Assembly (NCBI GenBank): GCA_029940175.1
Contig: JAOZRM010000003.1
Span: 16,400-39,159, forward strand
Length of the DNA: 22,760 nucleotides
Reading direction: 5' to 3'
Source of the DNA: Candidatus Sabulitectum sp.
GTDB lineage: Bacteria > Fermentibacterota > Fermentibacteria > Fermentibacterales > JCC-6
Shown: positions 7,525 to 16,928 of the stretch, piece after piece
Layout of the letters: each line of letters starts with the position of its first letter
Position numbering within the stretch: position 1 is the stretch's first letter
Program-made: the position numbers and the translations under genes
The notes under the pieces: model-generated
Databases searched by the model: none
What the model was told of the DNA's origin: nothing
Seen by the model: only the letters and a program-made list of their open reading frames with translations

Positions 7525-8753
7525 TGTCTGAGTCCTTTTGTGGGTTCCAGACCTGAGGCACGTGTTGCCGGAACCAGAGCAGCAAGAAGGCTGATAAGAA
7601 CTGCAGCACCACCTGCAGTGAATACCGCCAGAAAAGAGATCTTCATTGGAAAAGAATCGTGAAAAGAGTAAACATCAGGCAACTGTATGATACCTGTGGA
7701 TCCGATGATCCAGCAGCCTGCCAGCCCCAGCAGAACTCCGGATAAGGCCCCGATTGATCCTACCAGCATTCCCTCCCAGAGGAAAACCCGTAGAATGAGC
7801 TGACGATTTGCTCCCATGGCTTTAAGTACGGCAATATCCCGTCTTCTTTCAACAACACTTCGGGCAATTGTTCCTGTGATATTGAACGAGGCGACCAGTG
7901 TGATGAGCAGAATAGCTGCGAAGGTACCCAGTCGCTCAAGTTTCAGACTTGCATACAGAGCAGGATTCCTCTGTTGCCACGTAAGTACACTCATTGAATC
8001 CGGAACTGCTGCTTTAAGAGCACTTACAGTCTGCTCCTGAGTAAAACTGGTCTCCGGTTCAATGAACAGCCCGGTATACCCTCCCCCGGGCAGGAACATC
8101 CGCGCGGCAGTTTCCAGAGGCAGATAAACTATTTTCCTGTCATTTACCGGCAGTCCGGTCTCTATTGAGCCCACCAGTACTGCCCTTCCAACTCCGGTTC
8201 TTCCACTGGAGAAAAATGCGGAAGGGGGGAAGAACAGAATGGTGTCCCCAACGCTGTGCATAAAGTCTTCAGAAAGGTACACACCCAGGACAGCTCCGGG
8301 AAGATCATTCTCCTGAGCGGAAGGGGGAGATCCCCATATCAGCATTGTATCCAGTCCGGTGGATAGAAAACTGTTCTCAGTAACACCCCTGATCAGACAA
8401 CCTGCCTCAATGTTGCGGGATGGCATTCTGGCAACGGCCTCACCTTCAATAAAGGGATAAACCGATTGCACCTGTGGAAGTGACTGGAGAGAGGCGATGA
8501 ACGCTGAATCTCCGGGAATAGGGGATGAATTACCTGAGAGAACAGCAACAGGAGCATCAACAGCTTTTACACTATTGCTGATGAACTCTGCAAGCCCGCC
8601 CAGAACACTCATTACAATCACCAGAGCAGCCACACCAAGTGTGACTCCAGCTGTACTCACCACCGAGGCAAAAGCAAGTCTTTTCCTCTGTGGGTGGCGT
8701 CTCAAATAACGCCATGCAAGTTTCCATGAAAGAGTAACCAGTGGAACCTCCAT
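7521..8753 (-). CDS. LolC/E-type ABC transporter permease
   Basis: The 410-residue integral membrane protein has the FtsX/MacB-like permease layout of LolC and LolE, which extract lipoproteins from the inner membrane. A first transmembrane helix (about 28-55) is preceded by LSWKLAWRYLRRHPQRKRLA. A periplasmic domain of about 220 residues follows, then three C-terminal helices (about 278-298, 323-350, 373-397). The cytoplasmic coupling stretch RRRDIAVLKAMGANRQLI lies at about 304-321; an RR-I-LKA-GA motif is diagnostic of the LolC/E group. It ends in EPTKGLRQ, close to the family's EPaeaLR tail. No LolD-type ATPase is found in the window, so the partner must be encoded elsewhere. It is the first gene of a four-gene operon and overlaps the transglutaminase-like gene. 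GGAAAG precedes the ATG at 8753. Confidence 0.86.
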   Translation of the reverse strand: MEVPLVTLSWKLAWRYLRRHPQRKRLAFASVVSTAGVTLGVAALVIVMSVLGGLAEFISNSVKAVDAPVAVLSGNSSPIPGDSAFIASLQSLPQVQSVYPFIEGEAVARMPSRNIEAGCLIRGVTENSFLSTGLDTMLIWGSPPSAQENDLPGAVLGVYLSEDFMHSVGDTILFFPPSAFFSSGRTGVGRAVLVGSIETGLPVNDRKIVYLPLETAARMFLPGGGYTGLFIEPETSFTQEQTVSALKAAVPDSMSVLTWQQRNPALYASLKLERLGTFAAILLITLVASFNITGTIARSVVERRRDIAVLKAMGANRQLILRVFLWEGMLVGSIGALSGVLLGLAGCWIIGSTGIIQLPDVYSFHDSFPMKISFLAVFTAGGAAVLISLLAALVPATRASGLEPTKGLRQ

Positions 8754-8771
8754 TCATCTTTCCGAGTATTG

Positions 8772-8777
8772 ATTATA
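8772..8777 (-). promoter_or_regulatory. Possible -10 element upstream of the LolC/E-like gene
   Basis: A TATAAT on the minus strand lies 18 bases before the ATG at 8753, which would give a leader of only about 12 bases that just includes the GGAAAG site. No good -35 is found at 16-18 bases. No convincing promoter is visible in this 74-base gap for the divergent C25 operon. Confidence 0.25.
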
Positions 8778-8827
8778 TATCAAAACTGAAGAGACACTGA
8801 TTAAGGGGGATTATCCTGTCTGGAATA

Positions 8828-11800
8828 ATGCTGGCACTTGCTGTCATTGCTTTGGAACATGTTGTCACCGTACAGGTTCAAGAACCGTACCTGATGGAAG
8901 AAGACGGCATGAATACCATTTTCGTACCAGAGATGTATGCAATGGAAGACCACGGGACAGCTCCTGTTCCCGGTTTCGTTAACTATGTTCCGGTACCTCC
9001 GGGCTCAGAGCTGCATCTTGAATGGGCTGTTGGATCAATGGGTAATACAGGCTGGGATCGAACAATGATCATGGCATCTTCTCCCATACTTTCCGGTAGA
9101 GGGCTGCAGACCGTATCGTCATTTCAACCTGTTGAGTTTCCTGCTGCTCATGATCCCGTGTCTTATGAAGTGATTCATCTTCTGGGAACTACTGTGGCCA
9201 GGATCACCATATCTCCATTCTGCTACGGCACCCCGGTCAGTTACGCTAGAGAGATCAACTATTCTCTCTCTTTCCAGGAACCGTCCGGCGGCAGATCAAC
9301 AGAGGGAACTCTTCTTCAGAGCCTCTGTCCCGGGTTGGAAACATGGTGGCCTTACAGACAGAGATCACAGGAAAGCCTCTTCTGGGGCAAGCCATGGGCC
9401 AGGATCAAGGTGAAAAATGGAAGTACAGGTTTCTACAGTGTTTCATGTGAAGATCTGGAAGCTTCCGGTTGCGCGGTAACAGGAGTTCCTTCTGTTTCTC
9501 TGGCCATGTTTTCAGGTCCGGGAGCAATGTTTGATCACTACAATCCAGGTGACCAGCACCAACTCGCTCCTGTGTCTGTCAAGGTTTTTGATGGAGGCGA
9601 CGGCATATTTGATCCTGCTGATTCTCTGATCTTCTTTGGACAGGGATTATGGCACTGGAATTTCTCTTCTGATTCGCTTTTTCGTTCCTTTCACCGATAT
9701 GATGAAAACAACACCTACTGGCTTACCTGGGGTGGGGATAACGGAGCCAGGATTGATCAGGTTACCGCATTTCCTTCAGGAGGACAGGAAATAGATGAAG
9801 GAGTTATTCCCCTGGGGTTTGAGGAGGAAATTTTCTGGGAGTTTGTTGAGAACAGAACCGGATGGGTCTGGACATTCCTTAACGGAGAATTTCCCAGTTA
9901 CTTTTATCTGAGCTCACCTTTTGCTTCTGATATTGCCACAGTAAGGCTTTCTGTGATCAATGATAATGCTTCAAGTCATCGCGTCTGGGCTGAACTGGAG
10001 GGAGATCTCTTTTTAGACACAGTGGATACTGGAAAGGTGCAGGTTATATCCGTTGACAGCGTTTCTCTCCAACAAGGGGGAAACATACTGGAGGTATGGA
10101 ATGATCACTCTTCAGGTTCATATCTGAACTACGCAGAGATACTGCTTCCAGTGGATCTTTCGGTTTCTGCCGGTTACCAGGTTGCAGTATCCGGTTATGC
10201 CCCGGGAAATCATTCACTTCGGATCGGTCCTGTTTACGACGGGTCACACATTTTTAACATCAGTGATCCATTTCAGCCCATTGAGCTCACAGAGTGGAGT
10301 TTAGAGGGTACAGAAGCACAGATGTCTTTCACCATCCATGGCGATATCACAACATTCATGGCTGTTAACTCCAGTCACTACCTTTCTGTTGAATCAATCG
10401 AGCCAGCCCAACCTGGAAGAATTCTTGGAGCTTCATCCCCGGCAGATGTGATCATTACTGCTCCAGAGTCCATGATTGAAGGATTGACGATTCTTGAATC
10501 TCTCTATGCTGCCAGAGGCCTTTCGGTTTTCATAGCCACCTACAGGGAAGTGTATGATGAATTCGGCCAGGGAGTTTCTGATCCCGGTGCAGTAAGATCC
10601 CTTGTGAGATGGGCTCTGGATACCTGGTCTGACCCGCCGCAGTCTTTGCTTCTTATCGGTGACGGATCAAACGATCCTCTTGGGTACTCCACCGGACATT
10701 ATTCAGTAGCACCGGTGAGTGTTACAGTGGGATCAGATTCCTGTAAGGACGCATATTTCACTACAGTGCACCTTGGCAGTGAAGTACCGGAGATCCCTGT
10801 GTCAAGGATTCCCGCTTCAACGGTGAATGAGCTTCTTATCGCATCGGAAAAAGCTGTATCGCTGGAGGATGAATCCACTTTTGGACCATGGGCCAACACG
10901 GTTATGCTGGTCGCCGATGATGAATGGGGTCAGACAGTCAGTGAGGAAGACGCAACCGTAACATGTGAAATTCTCGCGGATACTGTGATTCCATCATCGG
11001 TCAACATAGTAAAACTCTATGAAATAGATTATCCCTGGCCTCCGGGAACCACTGGAGAAGGAGCTCATCCCACAAAACCTGAGGCCTCTTCTGACTTTAT
11101 TGAGCAGCTCAACCGGGGAGTAGTGAGCGCTTCATTCTTCGGCCATGGCTCGTATGACCAGATGACCCACGAGAAACTCTTTGCCTCTTCAATGCTTGGT
11201 CAACTCACCAATGCCCCCCGTTACTTCCTGTACAACTCGTTCTCCTGCCACAATGGCTTTTTTGATCTGGCTGCGGTTGATTGTCTTGCGGAGCTATTTC
11301 TTTTTCATCCAGAAGGTGGATCTTTTGCTTCCATAGCCTGTACGCGAAACAGTTATTTCTGGTTGAATGAGATATTTTCCATTGAATTAATGGAAAGACT
11401 GCATCAGGGTGAATTTACAATTGCTGAGGCTCTCTGGCTTTCTCAGCTTATGGTGGTCAACAAAAGAAATTACCTGTTCCCGCTTCTTGGAGATGGTGGA
11501 ATAACTCTTCCACGGGTAGAAACTACCGGATGCTATGCAGTACCGGAGGATACCTTGAAAAGAGGGCAGGTTAACACAGTGAACGTTTCCTTCCCGGAGG
11601 AAAATTCTTTCCTGTTCAGGTGTAGAGAGAGCGCTGATACTGTGGTATATGTCAGCCCACTTATTGGAAATTGCACTATTGAATACCTGCGTTACGGAGC
11701 CGAATTATACAGCAGTATTTTCTCCACAAATCAGCAGGGAGAGGCTTCTGTTAACTTCTTTGTTCCCCTTCAGGCAGACACCGGTTCTCTTGCCAGAACT

Positions 11801-12517
11801 GATGCAACCGGAAGAATCGGGGATCATCTGGGTACCGGATACTCATGGCCTGCACCTCTCATTGATACAGGTTCACACAGCGATGATTCTCAGGGGCCCG
11901 AGATAGAACTCAGTTTTCCCGATTCCCAGGGCGGGGAAACCCCGTCGGTTTATCAGAATGCTGTTTTGCATGCAGTTCTTTCCGACCCCTCCGGGATCTG
12001 TGTTATCGGAGGCGATGCCGGTTCCATAATAATTGGTTCAGTGGATGGCGGTTACGATGATCTTACCGATCTGTTTACCTACGACCAGGGAAGCTATACC
12101 ACAGGTTCTCTTGAGTACTCAATCCCGGAACTGCTGCCGGGAATTCATGAGATCAGAGTTGTGGCCCGGGATGGCATGAAGAACACAGGTGAGTCTGTTC
12201 TTGTCTTCAATGTTCTTCATGGAGATTCCCCGCTGCTTGAAAACGTTGGAGTTTATCCCAACCCTGTCAGGGGTCAACGGGCATTCTTCTTCGCCACATC
12301 ATCACCGGGGTCTGTGGCAGTTACGGTTTATACTGTAGCAGGTCGACCGGTATGGCAGGGTGATACAATTGTGCAGAGTGGAACTGGTCAGCTTGTGTGG
12401 AATGGTATGGATTCAGACGGAGACTCCATCGCCGCAGGGGCATACATTTTCGTTGTGAAGTTCTCGGGCAGCTCAGGCAGCTCATCCGCCACTGACATTC
12501 TTGTGGTCAGTCCATGA
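8828..12517 (+). CDS. C25-family (gingipain/PorU-like) secreted cysteine peptidase A
   Basis: Very large protein of 1229 residues. The N-terminal about 530 residues are beta-rich and contain SLFWGKPWARIKVKNGSTG and SVSLAMFSGPGAMF, shared with the paralogue downstream. The C25 caspase-like catalytic core runs from about 540 to 900, with YDEFGQGVSDPGAVRS, LLLIGDGSNDPLG and VSRIPAST. The catalytic pair is His773 in FFGHGS and Cys807 in NSFSCHNG; the 34-residue spacing is close to that in gingipains. An Ig-like segment beginning SDPSGICVIGG resembles the domain after the catalytic core in PorU. The last about 90 residues (YPNPVRGQRAFF to WNGMDSDGDSIAAGAYIF) form a FlgD-type Ig domain. It is probably surface-exposed or secreted. 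The start is uncertain: AAGGGGGA (8803-8810) is 17 bases from this ATG and 5 from an in-frame CTG at 8816, and the signal segment LALAVIAL is short. Confidence 0.87.
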   Translation: MLALAVIALEHVVTVQVQEPYLMEEDGMNTIFVPEMYAMEDHGTAPVPGFVNYVPVPPGSELHLEWAVGSMGNTGWDRTMIMASSPILSGRGLQTVSSFQPVEFPAAHDPVSYEVIHLLGTTVARITISPFCYGTPVSYAREINYSLSFQEPSGGRSTEGTLLQSLCPGLETWWPYRQRSQESLFWGKPWARIKVKNGSTGFYSVSCEDLEASGCAVTGVPSVSLAMFSGPGAMFDHYNPGDQHQLAPVSVKVFDGGDGIFDPADSLIFFGQGLWHWNFSSDSLFRSFHRYDENNTYWLTWGGDNGARIDQVTAFPSGGQEIDEGVIPLGFEEEIFWEFVENRTGWVWTFLNGEFPSYFYLSSPFASDIATVRLSVINDNASSHRVWAELEGDLFLDTVDTGKVQVISVDSVSLQQGGNILEVWNDHSSGSYLNYAEILLPVDLSVSAGYQVAVSGYAPGNHSLRIGPVYDGSHIFNISDPFQPIELTEWSLEGTEAQMSFTIHGDITTFMAVNSSHYLSVESIEPAQPGRILGASSPADVIITAPESMIEGLTILESLYAARGLSVFIATYREVYDEFGQGVSDPGAVRSLVRWALDTWSDPPQSLLLIGDGSNDPLGYSTGHYSVAPVSVTVGSDSCKDAYFTTVHLGSEVPEIPVSRIPASTVNELLIASEKAVSLEDESTFGPWANTVMLVADDEWGQTVSEEDATVTCEILADTVIPSSVNIVKLYEIDYPWPPGTTGEGAHPTKPEASSDFIEQLNRGVVSASFFGHGSYDQMTHEKLFASSMLGQLTNAPRYFLYNSFSCHNGFFDLAAVDCLAELFLFHPEGGSFASIACTRNSYFWLNEIFSIELMERLHQGEFTIAEALWLSQLMVVNKRNYLFPLLGDGGITLPRVETTGCYAVPEDTLKRGQVNTVNVSFPEENSFLFRCRESADTVVYVSPLIGNCTIEYLRYGAELYSSIFSTNQQGEASVNFFVPLQADTGSLARTDATGRIGDHLGTGYSWPAPLIDTGSHSDDSQGPEIELSFPDSQGGETPSVYQNAVLHAVLSDPSGICVIGGDAGSIIIGSVDGGYDDLTDLFTYDQGSYTTGSLEYSIPELLPGIHEIRVVARDGMKNTGESVLVFNVLHGDSPLLENVGVYPNPVRGQRAFFFATSSPGSVAVTVYTVAGRPVWQGDTIVQSGTGQLVWNGMDSDGDSIAAGAYIFVVKFSGSSGSSSATDILVVSP

Positions 12518-13257
12518 TAAACAGGGCAATTGAGCTTGTAAGAAGAAGTGTCAGGCCTCTGGTTTTCACCGGTGCTGGGATGTCACGAGAGAGTGGCATG
12601 AGAACATTCCGGGGGGATGATGGTCTCTGGAAGGAATACAGACCGGAGCAGCTCTCTTCCATTGCGGGACTCAGATCCGATCCGGGAGTGGTCTGGGACT
12701 GGTACAAAATGCGTTTAATGACCGGTGAAGGGGTTGAACCTCACGCAGGTTACCATGCGCTTACCTGTTTGCAGAACGAAAAGGGAGAGCTTCCTGTAAT
12801 TACTCAGAATGTTGACGGGTTGCACAAACTTGCAGGGCAGACTGATGTGCTGGAGATTCACGGTTCCATGCGAACTGCCTCCTGCCTGGAAAAATGTGGT
12901 TTTTCCACTGGACTCACCCCTGAGTTATTGCATGGTGCTCCTACTCCTCCTGTGTGTCCTTCCTGTGGTGCAGTTCTAAGACCGGATATAGTTCTTTTCG
13001 GAGAACCATTGCCACCGAAAATAATATCAAGGTCTTACGAACTGGCAGAGGATTGTGATCTGATAATAGTTGTTGGCACATCAGTACAGGTCTGGCCTGC
13101 TGCAGGCATACCTTTTGCTGCTCTGGAAAACGGAGCTATCGTTATCGAGATAAATCCTGCTCAGACGGAACTTCCACAAAGCGAGAGTGTTATCAGCTTA
13201 AGGAGAAAAGCTGGAGAAATTTTACCTTTGCTTGCAGGCCTGAAAGGGAAAGTATGA
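12514..13257 (+). CDS. cobB: NAD-dependent protein deacylase (class III-type sirtuin)
   Basis: The 247-residue cytoplasmic Sir2 enzyme removes acyl groups from protein lysines while consuming NAD. The NAD-binding GAGMSRESGMRTFR lies at 20-33, the TQNVDGLH motif at 97-104, catalytic H116 in EIHGS, and the NAD-contacting GTSVQVWPA at 188-196. Zinc ligands are C124 and C128 (spaced CxxxC, slightly unusual) and C148 and C151. Tyr64 and Arg67 in WYKMR reproduce the YxxR signature of class III sirtuins (E. coli CobB, SIRT5), which favours removal of succinyl/malonyl/glutaryl as well as acetyl groups. Start and stop both overlap neighbouring genes by 4 bases (ATGA at 12514-12517 and 13254-13257), so translation is coupled to two C25 peptidase genes. 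Confidence 0.94.
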   Translation: MINRAIELVRRSVRPLVFTGAGMSRESGMRTFRGDDGLWKEYRPEQLSSIAGLRSDPGVVWDWYKMRLMTGEGVEPHAGYHALTCLQNEKGELPVITQNVDGLHKLAGQTDVLEIHGSMRTASCLEKCGFSTGLTPELLHGAPTPPVCPSCGAVLRPDIVLFGEPLPPKIISRSYELAEDCDLIIVVGTSVQVWPAAGIPFAALENGAIVIEINPAQTELPQSESVISLRRKAGEILPLLAGLKGKV

Positions 13258-16200
13258 CCGTATTTCCAATAATATTGATCCTGGCTGCTAACTGGAGTGG
13301 TACATTCAGCTTTGACCCTCCTGATTTTGATACAAGCGGTGTCCCTTCCATTCAGGGCACAGTTAATCTGAATGAACCAGGCGTTCCAATGTATCCTGTA
13401 AAAACGGTGTTCATACCGGTACCTGACGGTGTTGAACCAGTTCTGAATTATACAGTTGTTTCATCAGCCTTCCCTGTTCTCAGAGCTGTAATACCCAGAG
13501 CGGGTGTGCTGGAGGGATCGGGTCTTGATGCCCATGAAGTGCCAGCCATTCCAGTTGACCGTTCTGTTCAGACGGTAGAGCTGGAAGGGATAATTCCTCT
13601 GGCCGGTACTCAGGTTGCAGTGGTCAATATCTACCCCTTTACCGAAAGCGATTTAGCTTCATCGGTAAATGTATCCCTTGATTGGAGTGGAACACCATCT
13701 GGGCAGATGATTCCGGAAGATCATCTTCTCTTTGGAATTGCAGAGGGAGATGTGTACTATCCAGGTGATCACAGTAGAGCTTCAAGCCCATTCTGGGGAA
13801 AGCCATGGGCGAGGATCACCATTGAGAACACCGGAGGGTATGAGGTAACATGTTCAGAGCTTGAGGCAGCCGGCTGCAATGTCAGCGGTTCTCCAATTGA
13901 AAGCATAGCTCTTTTTTCAGGTCCCGGTACGCAGTTTGAGCAGGCCCAGGAAACTGAGCACTCTCTTCTGCAGGTATCAACCATTGTTTACGACAAGAAC
14001 AGCGACGGGATTTTTAACGGGGATGACTCCATTAGATTCCTTGCCGGTGGGCTTAACAGATTCGAGTATTTTAGAAAATCGTTTGAGTGGCTCTACCACA
14101 GGTATGCAGAAGAGAGAATCTACTGGCTCACATGGGGCGGTGAATCAGGGGCAAGAATTCAGAATGAACCCGGTGCACCGGATGGTTCACCTTCCTGGGG
14201 CAATACCATAGAACACACTGTTCATATTGAAGATGGCGGTTACTGGATGCCACGGTATGAACTGAGAACCGGATGGTTCTGGAAAAAGATCGATTCCGGT
14301 GAACAGACTTCTGTTCCTCTGAACCTCAGCAGCGTGGCAGGCAGTGCAGATGTAACTCTTGCTTTTGCAGTTTCAGAGTCGTCGGTGTATACCGTAACTC
14401 TTCAGGGAGGCGGTACTGTTGAACTAAACGGTTCAGGACCTGAACAGGCGGAGTTCAGCAATGTGAATATCTCCGGACTGAGCCAGCTTCAGATAAGTTT
14501 TTCTTCCAATGATCCTTTAGCAGATTTTTATCTTGATTTTGCAGAACTTACATTTCCGGTTTCCACCACTGCTTCCAATAGCAGGTTCTTCTTTCAGGAG
14601 CAAACCGGTCGATATAATTTTTCTTTTACCGGTGGCAGCCAGGCATTTGACGTTTCTGATCTTATGGAGCCAAGACTCATCTCCGGTGCGGAGTACACCG
14701 GTGGTTCTCTGAACTTCTCGCTGACTCTTCAGGACTCGACATCGCTTATGGTGCTGGCTGAAAGCGATTGGCAATCTCCTTTATCAGTCTCTTCTGCCTC
14801 TCCGGGCAGGCTCGTGGGTACTGTTTCCACTGGTGACAGACTGCTGGTTGTTCCTGATGTCTTCGCAGATGATGCCACGGGTCTGATATCTCTAATGGAG
14901 AGTATGGGTCTTGAAGTTGTTACAGCCACCACAAGCGAAATTTACGATGAGTTCGGCCAGGGAGTGAAAGATCCCGGAGCCATCAGATCGGCAGTTCGCT
15001 GGGGAATGGATTCATGGTCAACTCCTTTGAGTACTGTAATTCTGGGCGCCGACGCAAATTACGACCCTCTTGGTTATTCCACAACTCTTCCCGATCTGGT
15101 CCCGGCAATGATATTTCTGATAAACTCTGGAAATTACCCTTCCTGGGCGGAGGATGACTGGTTTGTCCAGGTACATCCCGGTGCAACCTATCCTGAGATT
15201 CCCATTGCCAGAATTCCAGCCGGTGATGCTTCAAGCTTCGGTGCAGTGAGTGCCAAGAGTGTTTTGTACCATTCCGGTCAGGGAGATGGAAGCTGGAGCA
15301 GCAAGTTTGTTCTTTTTGCCGATGATGAATGGTCGCAGTATTCAGCCACAGAAAGTGTTCACACAAATGATATGGAGGATATCTGTTATGAGCACCTTCC
15401 ATATTATGTGAAACCGGAAAAATTTTACCTTATTGAGTTCCCGTGGCCTCCGGGAACAACTCCCGATGGTATCCACCCGGATAAACCAGATGCCCGTACT
15501 GCTTTAAGAGATCTATGGAATGAAGGTATGGGAGCCCTTCTGTACTTTGGACATGGTTCGGCAAACCAGATAGCTCATGAGAAAACAATGCTTGGGGACG
15601 ACCCGGCAACCCTTACTAATGGAGCCAGATTGCCACTTGCAATGTTTCTCTCGTGTGATGTTACACGTTTTTTTGTTCCAGGCATAAACAGCATAGGTGA
15701 AAAACTGGTTTATCATCCGGCAGGGGGGGCAATAGCAACAATCGGTGCCACTGGTGGAACCACCTCTCCAGCCAATGCAAGCTATGCTAAAGAACTGATA
15801 CCATTTCTTACTGAAGGTGGTAATTCAATAGGGTACTCATTCTGGGCCGGCAAGCTTGCTGCCAACAAAGCTGGAAATACTAGATATTATGTCCTTATGG
15901 GTCTTCCTGACCTGGTTCTGCCCATGTGGAGGAATGATCTTACTGTGGAGCTTCAGGGAGATACTCTTCGTTCAGGTGAGATCAATACAGTAACCGGGAA
16001 TGGAAGTTCATCTGATGGACTTGTGCTTATAGATATTACCGAATCAGATATTCCTGCCAGCTATACAATGTTGTCAGGCGGGGTTATTGACTACTTCCAT
16101 CAGGGGGGTACTGCCTGGCGCGGAAGGTCCGCCCTTTCCGGTGGAGAATTCACAGCCGAGTGTATTCTTCCTGCAGCATGCAACACTGGCCATCTTGCCA

Positions 16201-16928
16201 GAGTTGATGGCGGAGCGATTGTATCCGGTGGAGTAGAACTTGGTGCAGACGCACCTCTTGTTCTTGTAGAGGGAGATGCTCCCGCGGACTTTACCGGCCC
16301 TGAAATATCCATGTGGATCAGTGGACAGAGCGGTATTGAAGAGCCCACAATAACAGGTGAAGGGGTAATGGAAGCAGAGCTTTCCGATCCCAGCGGAATC
16401 ACATTCCTCGGTGGAACCGGAAAAAGCATCCAGCTCTTTATCGATGGCGAAGAATTTGATGTGAGTGATTCATTCACATACAATACCGGCTCCACGGTAA
16501 CCGGTCAGATAGAACATACCGTGTCCGGTCTGGCCCCCGGCAGACACCTTTTCATACTTCAGGCAATGGATGGCGTTGGCAATTTGTCAAGGGACAGTCT
16601 TTATGTCAACTCAACCGATCAGAGTGAAGTGGCAATTGAGCAGTATGTGGTTTATCCCAACCCCGGAACCGGCCAGAGGTGTTTCAGCTTTTCCGTCTCC
16701 TCCAATGCTTTTGTTACTGTTTCCATTTATACCACAGCAGGAAGATGCATAACTGAATTCTCAAAGCAGTGCAGCCAGGGATACAATCAGATAATCTGGA
16801 ATGGTCTTGATTCCGATGGAGACCTTCCCGCTTCAGGTGCTTACATTTATGTTATTGAAGCAGAAACAGAGGGAGGGCTGTTCAAACAGTCTTCCACGGT
16901 GACAGGAGTTCTGGCCACAGTTAACTAG
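13254..16928 (+). CDS. C25-family (gingipain/PorU-like) secreted cysteine peptidase B
   Basis: The 1224-residue paralogue of peptidase A has the same architecture. A short hydrophobic start (MTVFPIILILAANWS) is probably the signal peptide, although it lacks basic residues. A long beta-rich N-terminal region contains SPFWGKPWARITIEN. The catalytic core has YDEFGQGVKDPGAIRSAVRW, His767 in YFGHGS and Cys801 in FLSCDV, again 34 apart. PWPPGTTPDGIHPDKPDA matches PWPPGTTGEGAHPTKPEA of A. A PorU-like Ig segment (SDPSGITFLGG) follows, and the final FlgD-type Ig domain starts near residue 1133 (VYPNPGTGQRCF to WNGLDSDGDLPASGAYIY). The ATG overlaps the sirtuin stop and follows GGGAAAG. The two proteins look like an old gene duplication, since they differ over most of their length. 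It may process or be part of the cell-surface export system, or degrade extracellular protein. Confidence 0.88.
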   Translation: MTVFPIILILAANWSGTFSFDPPDFDTSGVPSIQGTVNLNEPGVPMYPVKTVFIPVPDGVEPVLNYTVVSSAFPVLRAVIPRAGVLEGSGLDAHEVPAIPVDRSVQTVELEGIIPLAGTQVAVVNIYPFTESDLASSVNVSLDWSGTPSGQMIPEDHLLFGIAEGDVYYPGDHSRASSPFWGKPWARITIENTGGYEVTCSELEAAGCNVSGSPIESIALFSGPGTQFEQAQETEHSLLQVSTIVYDKNSDGIFNGDDSIRFLAGGLNRFEYFRKSFEWLYHRYAEERIYWLTWGGESGARIQNEPGAPDGSPSWGNTIEHTVHIEDGGYWMPRYELRTGWFWKKIDSGEQTSVPLNLSSVAGSADVTLAFAVSESSVYTVTLQGGGTVELNGSGPEQAEFSNVNISGLSQLQISFSSNDPLADFYLDFAELTFPVSTTASNSRFFFQEQTGRYNFSFTGGSQAFDVSDLMEPRLISGAEYTGGSLNFSLTLQDSTSLMVLAESDWQSPLSVSSASPGRLVGTVSTGDRLLVVPDVFADDATGLISLMESMGLEVVTATTSEIYDEFGQGVKDPGAIRSAVRWGMDSWSTPLSTVILGADANYDPLGYSTTLPDLVPAMIFLINSGNYPSWAEDDWFVQVHPGATYPEIPIARIPAGDASSFGAVSAKSVLYHSGQGDGSWSSKFVLFADDEWSQYSATESVHTNDMEDICYEHLPYYVKPEKFYLIEFPWPPGTTPDGIHPDKPDARTALRDLWNEGMGALLYFGHGSANQIAHEKTMLGDDPATLTNGARLPLAMFLSCDVTRFFVPGINSIGEKLVYHPAGGAIATIGATGGTTSPANASYAKELIPFLTEGGNSIGYSFWAGKLAANKAGNTRYYVLMGLPDLVLPMWRNDLTVELQGDTLRSGEINTVTGNGSSSDGLVLIDITESDIPASYTMLSGGVIDYFHQGGTAWRGRSALSGGEFTAECILPAACNTGHLARVDGGAIVSGGVELGADAPLVLVEGDAPADFTGPEISMWISGQSGIEEPTITGEGVMEAELSDPSGITFLGGTGKSIQLFIDGEEFDVSDSFTYNTGSTVTGQIEHTVSGLAPGRHLFILQAMDGVGNLSRDSLYVNSTDQSEVAIEQYVVYPNPGTGQRCFSFSVSSNAFVTVSIYTTAGRCITEFSKQCSQGYNQIIWNGLDSDGDLPASGAYIYVIEAETEGGLFKQSSTVTGVLATVN

